DNA of 9,802 bases from an uncultured Oscillospiraceae bacterium (GCA_900554165.1 USGR01000022.1:1-9802), one strand, 5' to 3'; positions 1 through 6,579 are shown, counted from the stretch's first letter. Notes: a model not told the origin generated them from the sequence alone. Made by a program: numbers and translations.

Positions 1-26
1 GCTTTCTATATCATAAATTAGAAAGC
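1..26 (-). terminator. Possible terminator hairpin downstream of the DtxR-family gene
   Basis: GCTTTCTA (1-8) and TAGAAAGC (19-26) form a perfect 8-bp stem with a 10-nt loop, 25 bases past the stop codon of the minus-strand regulator gene. Any T-tract for a minus-strand terminator would lie beyond position 1, outside the window, so the call rests on stem and position only. Confidence 0.4.
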
Positions 27-50
27 CGTTCTATTTTTAGCAAAAACTTT

Positions 51-416
51 TTATTTCTCCCCTACCGCATTTTTTATCGCCTCAAAGGTCTCGGCGCTTA
101 TAACGTGCTCTATTCGACAGGCGTCTTGAGTGGCAACCTTAGAATCAACGCCAAGAGATGTAAGCCACTTTGATAGAAAAGTATGACGCTCATATATTTT
201 CTCTGCAATTTCTCGGCCCTTGTCAAGCAGGCTTATGTATCCATCAGCATCCACTTCTATATAACCGTTTTCTCTAAGATTTTTCATTGCAACACTTATG
301 CTGGGCTTGGAATAGCCCAGCTCATTTACTATATCAATAGAGCGCACAGCGCCTTTTCTTAAGCTTATCATTAATATAGCTTCTAAATAATTCTCGGCAG
401 ATTCCTGTATTTTCAT
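51..416 (-). CDS. DtxR/MntR-family metal-dependent transcriptional regulator, short form
   Basis: A 121-residue DtxR-family repressor: a winged helix-turn-helix DNA-binding domain (about residues 8-65, with IDIVNELGYSKPSIS as helix-turn-helix) followed by the metal-binding and dimerisation helices (about 66-119). In this family Fe(II) or Mn(II) binding triggers operator binding. Visible ligand candidates are E12, H78 and the CRIEH motif (C100, E103, H104). The Cys matches the Cys of the primary site in DtxR/IdeR, whereas MntR has Glu there; N9 stands where DtxR has Met and MntR has Asp. The C-terminal SH3-like domain of DtxR/IdeR is absent, as in MntR, so length fits a short-form regulator. 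The start ATG has only a weak GGGAAG ribosome site very close to it, but no earlier start is evident. It is monocistronic, with its own promoter at 485-513. Control of the feo operon about 6 kb away is inference; a manganese regulator is the main alternative. Confidence 0.9.
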   Translation of the reverse strand: MKIQESAENYLEAILMISLRKGAVRSIDIVNELGYSKPSISVAMKNLRENGYIEVDADGYISLLDKGREIAEKIYERHTFLSKWLTSLGVDSKVATQDACRIEHVISAETFEAIKNAVGEK

Positions 417-437
417 GTCTTCCCAGCTTTCTGTATT

Positions 438-487
438 AAAATTGCCAATTTTAACTATCGATATTACTCGGTTATTCTGAGTTAACT
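438..487. promoter_or_regulatory. Candidate operator elements in the leader of the DtxR-family gene
   Basis: Between the promoter and the start codon lie a 15-bp palindrome AAAATTG-C-CAATTTT (438-452), the inverted pair TTACTC (464-469) and GAGTTAA (479-485), and two direct copies of TTAACTAT (451-458 and 483-490), the second overlapping the -10 box. The positions suit autoregulation. No element is a textbook DtxR or MntR box, so this is suggestive only. Confidence 0.35.
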
Positions 488-513
488 ATAACATATCTTC
501 TCATTTTTTTCAA
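485..513 (-). promoter_or_regulatory. SigmaA-type promoter of the DtxR-family gene
   Basis: Read on the minus strand, TTGAAA (508-513) and TATAGT (485-490) are separated by 17 bases, a near-consensus housekeeping promoter. Transcription would start about 60 bases before the ATG at 416. Confidence 0.65.
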
Positions 514-614
514 GGTATGCTGCCCAATATGACGGTTCAAGTCTCAAATCTAGAATTTGTACCTTTATTTTTCTCGTAAACATTAGGCAGACTTATCTTA
601 ATTTTATAAATCAG

Positions 615-1718
615 TTAAAAAGAATATTTTGAGCCGGTACTGTTTGCGGCCTTTTCTATAAATTTCAAGTTGCCCTGCAGACGCTCATTGCTGGGCTCAA
701 TAGCAATGGCCTTTTGTACTTCCATAAGCGCTTCCCTGTAGCGCCCCGTATTATAAAACGCTATGGAGCGCAAATCATACGGCAGGCTTCCCCATGCAGC
801 TGCCTCACATATATATGTACGCGGCCGCACTTCAATCTCAAGCGCACATTCAGTAAAATAAAGTACGCCTTCCCACTTCTGATTATTATAAAGCAGCATT
901 GCAAGGTCTATATACGGTTCTCTGAGATGCGGGGCTTCGGCAATGGCCTTAAGATACCAATTTCTGGCCGTCTGTATTTCGCCTTTCTCAGCATAAGATT
1001 TTGCTATATACCTCATGGATGCAGCGCGCTCATCTGCCCAAACGGCAGACGGCATTGACAAATGCATTTTAAGCGTAGTAATGCAGTCGTCCCAACGGCC
1101 TTTGAACATATACTCTCGGCCAAGATAATGCATATTCCTATCGTCATTTGGATCCTCTAAAACAGACATTTCAAGGAGCGGCAGATATTGTCCTCTTGAC
1201 TTTGTCGGGTCAGGATGATGGTCGAGCTGTATCCCTTCTACTGAAACGGTAGGGCCAGGGCTACCCTCTCCCACCCATTGTATTACCTCATGTACAGGAT
1301 GAAACCACTTATAGCCATGGCGAGCGTGTATTTTATTATACCAAAATACCACGCCTTCAGAGCCGTCAGGATTAAAGCTCCATGTATATCTATAGCTTGC
1401 TTGGCCAGTACCCGGCAGCCATGCTTTTTCTAAAAGCTCTCTCCACCCCGGATGAAACACCTCATCCAAGTCTGTACTTACGCATATATCCGCATCCTCC
1501 GGCACAAGGTCAAGCGCACGGTTTCTTGCAGTGTCAAACCGCCACGGTTCAATTACGTCTCTGCTCACCTTTGCTCCGCGCGCTTCAAGACGCTCGGCGG
1601 TATCGTCAGTAGAACCAGTGTCCAGCACAACCACCATATCTGCCTCAGACATTGAATCCATCCAGCGGTCTACAAATTGCGATTCATTTTTGCAAATTGC
1701 ATATACAACAATATTCAT
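615..1718 (-). CDS. GT2-family (GT-A fold) glycosyltransferase with C-terminal TPR-like repeats
   Basis: A 367-residue cytoplasmic glycosyltransferase. Residues 1-100 hold the GT-A signature: the opening VVYAICKNE (4-12), the nucleotide-sugar motif DTGSTDDT (33-40), WRFDTARN (59-66), and the metal/UDP-binding DxD in STDLDEVF (D83-x-D85). A middle region with KWFHPVHEVI follows. From about residue 225 the sequence is helical with TPR-like units (AKSYAEKGEIQTARNWYLKAI; AFYNTGRYREALMEVQKAI). A GT2 domain plus TPR tail resembles the architecture of SunS-type protein glycosyltransferases, in which the acceptor is a peptide. The ATG at 1718 has a strong TGGAGG site (1725-1730). It lies just downstream of the collagen-like gene in the same orientation, with a terminator between, so co-transcription is probably limited. 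The Thr-rich collagen-like protein is an attractive acceptor, but neither donor sugar nor acceptor can be read from the sequence. Confidence 0.88.
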   Translation of the reverse strand: MNIVVYAICKNESQFVDRWMDSMSEADMVVVLDTGSTDDTAERLEARGAKVSRDVIEPWRFDTARNRALDLVPEDADICVSTDLDEVFHPGWRELLEKAWLPGTGQASYRYTWSFNPDGSEGVVFWYNKIHARHGYKWFHPVHEVIQWVGEGSPGPTVSVEGIQLDHHPDPTKSRGQYLPLLEMSVLEDPNDDRNMHYLGREYMFKGRWDDCITTLKMHLSMPSAVWADERAASMRYIAKSYAEKGEIQTARNWYLKAIAEAPHLREPYIDLAMLLYNNQKWEGVLYFTECALEIEVRPRTYICEAAAWGSLPYDLRSIAFYNTGRYREALMEVQKAIAIEPSNERLQGNLKFIEKAANSTGSKYSF

Positions 1719-1786
1719 AAAAGACCTCCATATTTAATTTTAATAGCTATGTAAGTATATGCGTATTATATGACAAAATTGCAGAT

Positions 1787-1818
1787 AAAAGGACGATGCA
1801 AAAAGCATCGTCCTTTTT
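1787..1818 (-). terminator. Intrinsic terminator after the collagen-like gene
   Basis: GGACGATGC (1791-1799) and GCATCGTCC (1805-1813) form a perfect 9-bp stem with a 5-base loop, flanked by A-runs on one side and T-runs on the other. It could work in both directions, but on the minus strand it lies about 30 bases past the stop codon of the collagen-like gene and ends in a T-run. Confidence 0.85.
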
Positions 1819-1848
1819 CTTGACAATTCCGATATTAGCCGAAGCAAA

Positions 1849-2760
1849 TTAGGTGCTCAGCAGGCCAGCAGCGCGAAGGTTGGCAAGCAGCGTGTTAAAC
1901 TGTGTAGTAATATCGCCGGTGCCGGTTGCATCTGTAACGGCGGCGGCGGGTGTAACTACGCCTGAAGGGCCAGTCGGACCTGTTGGACCTGTTGCACCGG
2001 CAGTACCGGCAGCACCAGTAGGACCTGTCGGGCCGGTTGCTCCAGTGCCTGCAGGGCCGGTTGGACCTGTCGGGCCAGTCGCGCCTTCAGTACCTGTGTC
2101 ACCTGCAGGGCCGGTTGGACCTGTCGGGCCGGTTGCACCTACAGCGCCAGCAATACCAGTTGCACCTGTTGCGCCTGTTGGGCCGGTTGCTCCAGTGCCT
2201 GCAGGGCCTGTCGGACCTGTTGGGCCAGTCGCGCCTGCAGGAATGGTAAAGTCAAATATGGCAGCGGATGTACTACCTGTATTTAATACTTGAGCGCTTG
2301 TACCGGGTGCTCCTGTAGTAGTCGTTCCTACCGTAACAGTCGCGGCGGTACCAGCTATGCCGCTTGGTCCAGTAGCACCTGTAGCGCCGGCGGGACCAGT
2401 TGCGCCCGTTGGGCCGGTTGCTCCGGTCGGGCCGGTTGCTCCAGCTGCGCCGGCAATACCCTGGGGGCCGGTGGGTCCAGTCGGACCTATCGGACCTGTC
2501 GCGCCAGTTGCACCTATGGGACCTGTGGCTCCAGTAACGCCAGCAATACCCTGCGGGCCCTGCGGACCTACCTGCCCAGGCAATCCCTGCGGGCCGCGCG
2601 GGCCTATCTGTCCTTGCGGACCAGTCGGGCCTGTACAGCAGTTACAACATGTTCTGCAACAGCAACTTCTTACAATATTAACATCACCAGTCGTCGGCCC
2701 ATTATTGCATACGGGACAACGCGGATTATTGCAATTATAGTTCATGTCAAAGCCTGGCAT
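1849..2760 (-). CDS. Collagen-like (BclA-like) surface/exosporium protein with Cys-rich N-terminus
   Basis: A 303-residue protein in five parts. (1) An N-terminal segment with ten Cys within residues 10-42, including CCC and two CC pairs. (2) A collagen block of 31 unbroken G-X-Y triplets (44-136). (3) A non-collagen linker (137-175) of the type [13 protein letters not shown]...IFDFTIPAG, often seen between G-X-Y blocks of Firmicute collagen-like and tail-fibre proteins. (4) A second G-X-Y block (176-266), interrupted twice by an extra GT dipeptide. (5) A C-terminal tail with [18 protein letters not shown]. The blocks should form a trimeric triple helix; Thr dominates the Y position, as in glycosylated BclA-type spore filaments. 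There is no Sec signal peptide and no LPXTG motif, which fits assembly on a spore from the mother cell better than wall anchoring. The ATG at 2760 has a perfect AGGAGG site (2767-2772). A phage-derived fibre is a less likely alternative. Confidence 0.85.
   Translation of the reverse strand: MPGFDMNYNCNNPRCPVCNNGPTTGDVNIVRSCCCRTCCNCCTGPTGPQGQIGPRGPQGLPGQVGPQGPQGIAGVTGATGPIGATGATGPIGPTGPTGPQGIAGAAGATGPTGATGPTGATGPAGATGATGPSGIAGTAATVTVGTTTTGAPGTSAQVLNTGSTSAAIFDFTIPAGATGPTGPTGPAGTGATGPTGATGATGIAGAVGATGPTGPTGPAGDTGTEGATGPTGPTGPAGTGATGPTGPTGAAGTAGATGPTGPTGPSGVVTPAAAVTDATGTGDITTQFNTLLANLRAAGLLST
1963..2235 (-). repeat. Second collagen G-X-Y coding block (29 triplets)
   Basis: Tandem 9-base-like repeats encoding GPT/GAT/GPA triplets, residues 176-266 of the collagen-like protein. 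The triplet phase is broken twice by an extra Gly-Thr at the same motif, [14 protein letters not shown]. Near-identical stretches at DNA level make this block liable to length variation by recombination or slippage. Confidence 0.85.
2353..2631 (-). repeat. First collagen G-X-Y coding block (31 triplets)
   Basis: Residues 44-136 of the collagen-like protein are 31 consecutive G-X-Y triplets without interruption. The first ten are rich in Gln, Pro and Ile ([15 protein letters not shown]); later ones are mostly GAT, GPT and GPI. Confidence 0.85.
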
Positions 2761-2883
2761 GAAATTCCTCCTATCTTAAGATTTCATACTCAGTATATGT
2801 ATCTTGCTCCGCAGTGGTGCACCGACTTAAATCATAAATTGATTTATAAGCTGCATAAATGAAAAAATATCCTATATTCAAAA

Positions 2884-2911
2884 AGTATATTCCAGTACTG
2901 ACATACGGCAA
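2884..2911 (-). promoter_or_regulatory. Possible promoter of the collagen-like gene
   Basis: On the minus strand TTGCCG (2906-2911) and TATACT (2884-2889) are 16 bases apart, a passable sigmaA promoter. A spore-coat gene would be expected to use a sporulation sigma factor; I found no clear SigE, SigG or SigK match, so this is tentative. Confidence 0.3.
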
Positions 2912-3199
2912 ATGTTATGTCAGCATTAAATGCTACAAACAAATATATGATTTTATCCCGTATAATTAAGTCTGTCAATTCATCTTTTTATTAGATAAAT
3001 GTCGTTTATCGTACTTTTGATAAGAAACGAAACTTCTATAAATATAACGAAAGCTTCAGTTTTATATAAGCGGGCTTTTGTTTTTCAGAAAGTAAAGCAG
3101 AAATTTTTTAATCTAAAATATTAGTATAGTATTATAAACTCCGTTTACTTAAAATACAGGTTTCATATAAGAAAATTAATTTATTAATAAACAGAGCAG

Positions 3200-3229
3200 G
3201 CCGCCGAACGGAAAATTCCGAACGGCGGC
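3200..3229. repeat. Strong GC-rich stem-loop
   Basis: GCCGCCG (3200-3206) pairs with CGGCGGC (3223-3229), and after an AA/AA internal loop CGGAA (3209-3213) pairs with TTCCG (3216-3220). This is the most stable hairpin in the region between the feo operon and the collagen-like gene. Neither strand has an immediate T-tract, so it is not a textbook intrinsic terminator. It could be an mRNA 3' end stabiliser or a transcription block. Confidence 0.6.
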
Positions 3230-3301
3230 TGTTAAATGGAGGTAAGTATCAAATTTTATTGGTGCATGCTAAGAGTCATAGAATCATAAATACATGCACC
3301 T

Positions 3302-3328
3302 CTCAAAAATAGCCTGATTTAGGCTGTT
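3302..3328 (-). terminator. Probable terminator of the feo operon
   Basis: On the minus strand AGCCT-AAATC-AGGCT (3325 to 3311) is followed by ATTTTTG, about 20 bases past the stop codon of the last feo gene. The stem is only 5 bp, so termination may be partial; two further hairpins lie beyond it. Confidence 0.5.
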
Positions 3329-3346
3329 ATATCATGAATCTAAAGA

Positions 3347-3517
3347 CTATTTTTTGTGGCATATTTCAGAGGATGGGCATTGGGAGCATCCGCAGCCGCA
3401 TGACGACTGACCTTTTTTATGCTTTCTGTACATGCTGAAAGCCGCTAAAAACACAATCGCAAGCACAATAGCAGCTACTAAAATTGTACCCCAGTTCTCA
3501 GATAAAAAGTTCAGCAT
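3347..3517 (-). CDS. FeoB-associated Cys-rich membrane protein
   Basis: A 56-residue protein read directly from the sequence. It starts MLNFLSENWGTILVAAIV, has one transmembrane helix (about residues 10-26), a basic stretch (YRKHKKG), then a Cys-rich tail SSCGCGCSQCPSSEICHKK with five Cys. This matches the small FeoB-associated Cys-rich membrane proteins encoded directly after feoB in many Firmicutes. They are thought to assist FeoB, perhaps by handling iron on the cytoplasmic side or, like FeoC, by affecting FeoB stability; the role is not established. The ATG at 3517 has a strong GAGGAGG site (3527-3533) at good spacing. It lies 44 bases after feoB in the same orientation and is the last gene of the operon. 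Confidence 0.88.
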   Translation of the reverse strand: MLNFLSENWGTILVAAIVLAIVFLAAFSMYRKHKKGQSSCGCGCSQCPSSEICHKK

Positions 3518-3561
3518 AATTATAGTCCTCCTCTATATATTGTATTAAAACAGGTTTAAAT

Positions 3562-5976
3562 CTATACCCTGACCTTCGTCTTTAAAGTATTGCTCTCTTT
3601 ATATGGTCTTACCAGCAGAAATATTATCAACGCAAGCAGCAAGGCCGCCACTATAGAGCCTATTATATTTCCCTGTCCCGTAAAGAGCATGCCAAGCTGA
3701 TACACTATAAGCGATACTACATATGCAAATACACACTGGTAGCCTATCGCAAATGCCGTCCACTTAGCGCTGTTCATCTCGCGCTTGATAGCGCCCATAG
3801 CCGCAAAGCACGGCGCGCACAACAGGTTGAATATGAGGAATGAATATGCAGAGAGAGGAGTAAACAGTTCGCGCATATTCGCCCATATCTGCCAGCCGTT
3901 TTCGGCAACTTCTTCAAGTCCGCTGGTCAGTACACCGAAAGTACCAACAACGTTCTCTTTTGCAATGAGTCCCGTAACGGTTGCAACAGCAGCTCTCCAG
4001 TCGCCCCAGCCAAGCGGTGCAAATATCCAGTCTATGCCGTTGCCTATTACTGCGAGTATGGAATTGTTAAGGTCTGATACCATACCGAAGCTTCCGTTCT
4101 CGAAGCCAAAGCCCTGCAAGAACCAAAGCACAATCGCCGAAAGGAGTATGATTGTTCCGGCCTTTTTAATAAACGACCAGCCGCGCTCCCACATTGAGCG
4201 GAGAACATTGCCAACCGTCGGCCAGTGATATGCCGGAAGCTCCATAACAAACGGCGCCGGTTCTCCGGAGAACATCTTTGTCTTTTTAAGCATTATGCCG
4301 GAAATCACTATCGCCGCAACGCCTATAAAGTAAGCGCTCGGGGCTACCCACCAGGCTCCGCCGAACAGGGCGCCGGCTATAAGCGCTATTATCGGAAGCT
4401 TAGCGCCGCACGGAATAAACGTAGTTGTCATTATAGTCATTCGACGGTCGCGTTCATTTTCAATAGTACGCGACGCCATGACTCCCGGTACGCCGCAGCC
4501 CGTACCTATAAGCATTGGGATAAAGGATTTGCCAGAAAGGCCAAACTTGCGGAATATGCGGTCCATGACAAATGCTACACGCGCCATGTAGCCGCAGCCT
4601 TCAAGGAAAGCAAGGAATATAAACAGTACCAGCATCTGCGGCACAAAGCCGAGAACCGCACCGACACCGCCTACGATACCGTCGAGAACTAATCCCTCAA
4701 GCCAGTCGACCGTGCCTATTGCCTCAAGGCCGTCCTGTATAAGAACTGGTATGCCCGGCACCCATACGCCGTAATCTGCCGGATCGGGCTCTTCGATTGC
4801 TGCGGCTTCCTCATAGGCGGCAAAATCTACGGGAATTTCCTTTTCAACACTGCCGTCTTCATCATTATATATGTAAGCTGTAGTTGTGAGCTCAGTCGCT
4901 TGGGATGGTTCAAGCCCGGCCTCTTCAGCGGCGGTCTCAAACGCCTCGACAATTGCGCTCGGCTCAACGTAAGCATCGGCCGCTTCACTATATGCGGACG
5001 AGCCTATTCCAAACAGATGCCAGCCGGCGCCAAACAGCCCGTCGTTTGCCCAGTCGGTCGCCCATGTTCCTACAGTCGATACCGATACGTAATATACTAT
5101 AAACATTACCACTGCAAAAATCGGAAGCGCAAGCCAGCGGTTTGTTACCACCTTGTCTATCTTATCCGACACGGTAAGCTTGCCGGCGCTCTTTTTCTTA
5201 AGGCAGCCCTTTATTATCGATGCTATGTACACATATCTCTCGTTTGTAATTATGCTCTCGGCATCATCATCGAGTTCATTTTCAGCGGCCTTTATATCCT
5301 CTTCTATGTGGTCTAATACCGCCTTGTCAAGATTAAGCTGCTCCAGCACCTTTTCATCGCGTTCAAAGATTTTAATAGCGTACCAGCGCTGCTGCTCCTG
5401 CGGCATGCTGTGCACGGCCGCTTCTTCAATATGCGCAAGCGCATGCTCGACAACGCCGGAAAAGCTGTGCTGCGGCACGGTTTTTGGCCCCTCTGCCGCT
5501 TTCACCGCTTCCTCGGCCGCTTCCATAACGCCTGTTCCTTTTAGTGCGGATATTTTTACTACCTTGCAGCCGAGCTCTCTGGAGAGCTCCTCAATATTTA
5601 TCTTGTCGCCGCTTTTGTCCACAACGTCCATCATATTGACGGCGACCACCACTGGTATGCCCAGCTCGGTAAGCTGCGTTGTAAGATATAGGTTGCGCTC
5701 TAAGTTTGTACCGTCAATAATATTAAGAATTGCGTCGGGACGTTCGTTTATAAGATAATTTCTCGCAACAACCTCTTCAAGAGTATATGGGGAGAGTGAA
5801 TATATTCCCGGTAAGTCGGTTATTGTAACGTCCTTGTGCTTCTTTAAACGGCCTTCTTTCTTCTCGACTGTAACGCCCGGCCAGTTTCCGACAAACTGAT
5901 TAGAACCCGTAAGCGCGTTAAACAATGTCGTTTTGCCGCTGTTTGGATTGCCCGCAAGTGCAATTTTAAGCTCCAT
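3562..5976 (-). CDS. feoB: Ferrous iron transport protein B (GTPase-coupled Fe(II) transporter)
   Basis: FeoB imports Fe(II) across the cytoplasmic membrane. From the ATG at 5976 it has 804 residues. The N-terminal G domain shows G1 GNPNSGKT (9-16), G2 around T36 (GVTVE), G3 DLPG (54-57), G4 NMMD (114-117) and G5 SALKG (143-147). A helical regulatory domain (about 165-265) follows, then the membrane domain from about residue 280, with Gate motifs around FLEGCGYMARVAFVMDR, IGTGCGVPGVMASRT, FIPCGAKLP and LLCAPCFAAMGA. Between the first membrane helix and the next conserved segment lies an acidic insert (about 325-405) that E. coli-type FeoB lacks. A longer frame begins at a TTG six codons upstream (5994), but the AGGAAG ribosome site (5984-5989) lies inside those codons at correct spacing for the ATG, so the ATG is chosen. 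Two FeoA genes precede it and a Cys-rich partner follows. Confidence 0.96.
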   Translation of the reverse strand: MELKIALAGNPNSGKTTLFNALTGSNQFVGNWPGVTVEKKEGRLKKHKDVTITDLPGIYSLSPYTLEEVVARNYLINERPDAILNIIDGTNLERNLYLTTQLTELGIPVVVAVNMMDVVDKSGDKINIEELSRELGCKVVKISALKGTGVMEAAEEAVKAAEGPKTVPQHSFSGVVEHALAHIEEAAVHSMPQEQQRWYAIKIFERDEKVLEQLNLDKAVLDHIEEDIKAAENELDDDAESIITNERYVYIASIIKGCLKKKSAGKLTVSDKIDKVVTNRWLALPIFAVVMFIVYYVSVSTVGTWATDWANDGLFGAGWHLFGIGSSAYSEAADAYVEPSAIVEAFETAAEEAGLEPSQATELTTTAYIYNDEDGSVEKEIPVDFAAYEEAAAIEEPDPADYGVWVPGIPVLIQDGLEAIGTVDWLEGLVLDGIVGGVGAVLGFVPQMLVLFIFLAFLEGCGYMARVAFVMDRIFRKFGLSGKSFIPMLIGTGCGVPGVMASRTIENERDRRMTIMTTTFIPCGAKLPIIALIAGALFGGAWWVAPSAYFIGVAAIVISGIMLKKTKMFSGEPAPFVMELPAYHWPTVGNVLRSMWERGWSFIKKAGTIILLSAIVLWFLQGFGFENGSFGMVSDLNNSILAVIGNGIDWIFAPLGWGDWRAAVATVTGLIAKENVVGTFGVLTSGLEEVAENGWQIWANMRELFTPLSAYSFLIFNLLCAPCFAAMGAIKREMNSAKWTAFAIGYQCVFAYVVSLIVYQLGMLFTGQGNIIGSIVAALLLALIIFLLVRPYKESNTLKTKVRV
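4762..5004 (-). other. Acidic insert within FeoB, predicted outside the membrane
   Basis: Encodes FeoB residues about 325-405, between the first transmembrane helix (about 282-302) and the conserved membrane core. By my count 21 of 81 residues are Asp or Glu and one is Lys, with no Arg. Motifs include EAFETAAEEAGLEPS, YNDEDGSVEKE and YEEAAAIEEPDPADYG. The usual FeoB topology places this loop on the outer face of the membrane. Confidence 0.75.
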
Positions 5977-6000
5977 TGCATTTCTTCCTTTCAAATATAA

Positions 6001-6017
6001 TTAGATACGACTAACTA
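6001..6017. promoter_or_regulatory. DtxR/IdeR-like box between feoA2 and feoB
   Basis: TTAG (6001-6004), six bases, CTAACTA (6011-6017). The TTAG-N6-CTAA spacing is the same as in the box at the feo promoter and as in the IdeR/DtxR consensus. It ends about 10 bases before the feoB ribosome site. I see no good promoter here, so it may be a roadblock or a secondary site. Confidence 0.4.
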
Positions 6018-6022
6018 CATGG

Positions 6023-6047
6023 CCAAAAATAAGGGCAAATCCTGCCC
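6023..6047 (-). terminator. Terminator-like hairpin between feoA2 and feoB
   Basis: On the minus strand GGGCA (6047-6043), loop GGATT, TGCCC (6037-6033), then TTATTTTTGG. It resembles a weak intrinsic terminator inside the operon, 10 bases past the feoA2 stop. It may lower feoB expression relative to the feoA genes. Confidence 0.5.
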
Positions 6048-6056
6048 AATATATAC

Positions 6057-6278
6057 CTATTCCACCTCAATCATCTCGGCATCAGCCTTGCGCAGAGACA
6101 ACTCATACCCGCGCACCGTTACCTCTATTGGATCGCCAAGCGGAGCCACCTTTCGCACATAAATATCCACACCGCGTGTTATACCCATGTCCATTATGCG
6201 GCGCTTTACCGCACCTTCGCCATGGAGCTTCACAACATGCACCGTGCTGCCTATTGCGGCCTGTTTTAATGTCTTCAT
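6057..6278 (-). CDS. feoA: FeoA-domain protein (second copy)
   Basis: A 73-residue cytoplasmic SH3-like FeoA protein: MKTLKQAAIGSTVHVVKLHGEG, then RRIMDMGITRGVDIYVRKVAPLGDPIEVTVRGYELSLRKADAEMIEV. The motif R-R-x-M-D-M-G-I-x-x-G and the PLGDPIEV...GYELSLRK end are hallmarks of FeoA. FeoA is thought to bind FeoB and modulate transport. The ATG at 6278 has an AGGAGGG site (6285-6291). It begins 23 bases after feoA1 ends and precedes feoB by 80 bases, which hold a hairpin and a DtxR-like box. It is closer to canonical FeoA than the first copy. Confidence 0.93.
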   Translation of the reverse strand: MKTLKQAAIGSTVHVVKLHGEGAVKRRIMDMGITRGVDIYVRKVAPLGDPIEVTVRGYELSLRKADAEMIEVE

Positions 6279-6301
6279 ATGCTTCCCTCCTAAGTTTATG
6301 A

Positions 6302-6514
6302 TTAAATCATAATTTTGCTCGCCATCTCTTTACTGATTGCCACACGAGAATCCTTAACGCTTACAATGAGATTTCCGCCCATTGTCGAGATAACCGTTAT
6401 GCTGCCGCCGGGAACAAATCCCATGCTCTCTAAATGAGCCCTCGTTTCGGCATTCCCGCCGACTTTTAAAATCATATTTTCTTCGCCTATAGTGGCAAGA
6501 TTTAGCGGCATCAT
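6302..6514 (-). CDS. feoA: FeoA-domain protein (first copy)
   Basis: A 70-residue FeoA/SH3-like protein, the first gene of the operon. It has the motif RAHLESMGFVPGGSITVIS, equivalent to R-x-x-M-G-x-x-x-G in FeoA, and ends with GNLIVSVKDSRVAISKEMASKIMI. It lacks the PxGDPI segment of the second copy, having MGGNLIVSV instead. This suggests that the two FeoA proteins are not redundant. The start is one of two adjacent ATGs; the site AGAGAGGA (6521-6528) suits the first. It could bind FeoB as a heteromeric partner with the second FeoA, which is inference from co-location. Confidence 0.9.
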   Translation of the reverse strand: MMPLNLATIGEENMILKVGGNAETRAHLESMGFVPGGSITVISTMGGNLIVSVKDSRVAISKEMASKIMI

Positions 6515-6556
6515 ATTTAATCCTCTCTTATTAAAAACACACAGTTATAAGCACAA

Positions 6557-6579
6557 TTAGTTAGAACTCACTAACCAAA
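6557..6579. promoter_or_regulatory. DtxR/IdeR-like operator at the feo promoter
   Basis: TTAG (6561-6564), six bases, CTAACCAAA (6571-6579), preceded by another TTAG (6557-6560). The TTAG-N6-CTAA half-site spacing equals that of the IdeR/DtxR consensus, although the centre does not match. It overlaps the expected transcription start just downstream of the -10 box, where a bound repressor would block initiation. Iron-dependent repression by a DtxR-type protein is the likely meaning. Confidence 0.55.

Larger units (their letters stand above)
2761..3346. other. Gene-free stretch with several stem-loops
   Basis: I see no supportable coding gene here. It holds the leader of the collagen-like gene and these stem-loops: CTGACATA/TATGTCAG (2898-2905 with 2916-2923), followed directly by the palindrome GCATTAAATGC (2923-2933); GATAAA/TTTATC (2994-2999 with 3005-3010); AAAGC/GCTTT near 3050-3077 followed by a T-rich run on the plus strand; a strong GC hairpin at 3200-3229; and GGTGCATG/CATGCACC (3261-3268 with 3293-3300). 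None matches an RNA family that I recognise. Confidence 0.6.

Noticed and set aside
1853..2293. Pro/Val-rich plus-strand open frame opposite the collagen-like gene
   Set aside because: Its PVGPVGPV repeats are the reverse reading of the G-X-Y repeats. The minus strand has the ribosome site, the promoter and the domain structure.
1963..2631. CRISPR-like direct repeats
   Set aside because: The repeats are codon-periodic G-X-Y triplets in an open frame, without unique spacers of constant length.
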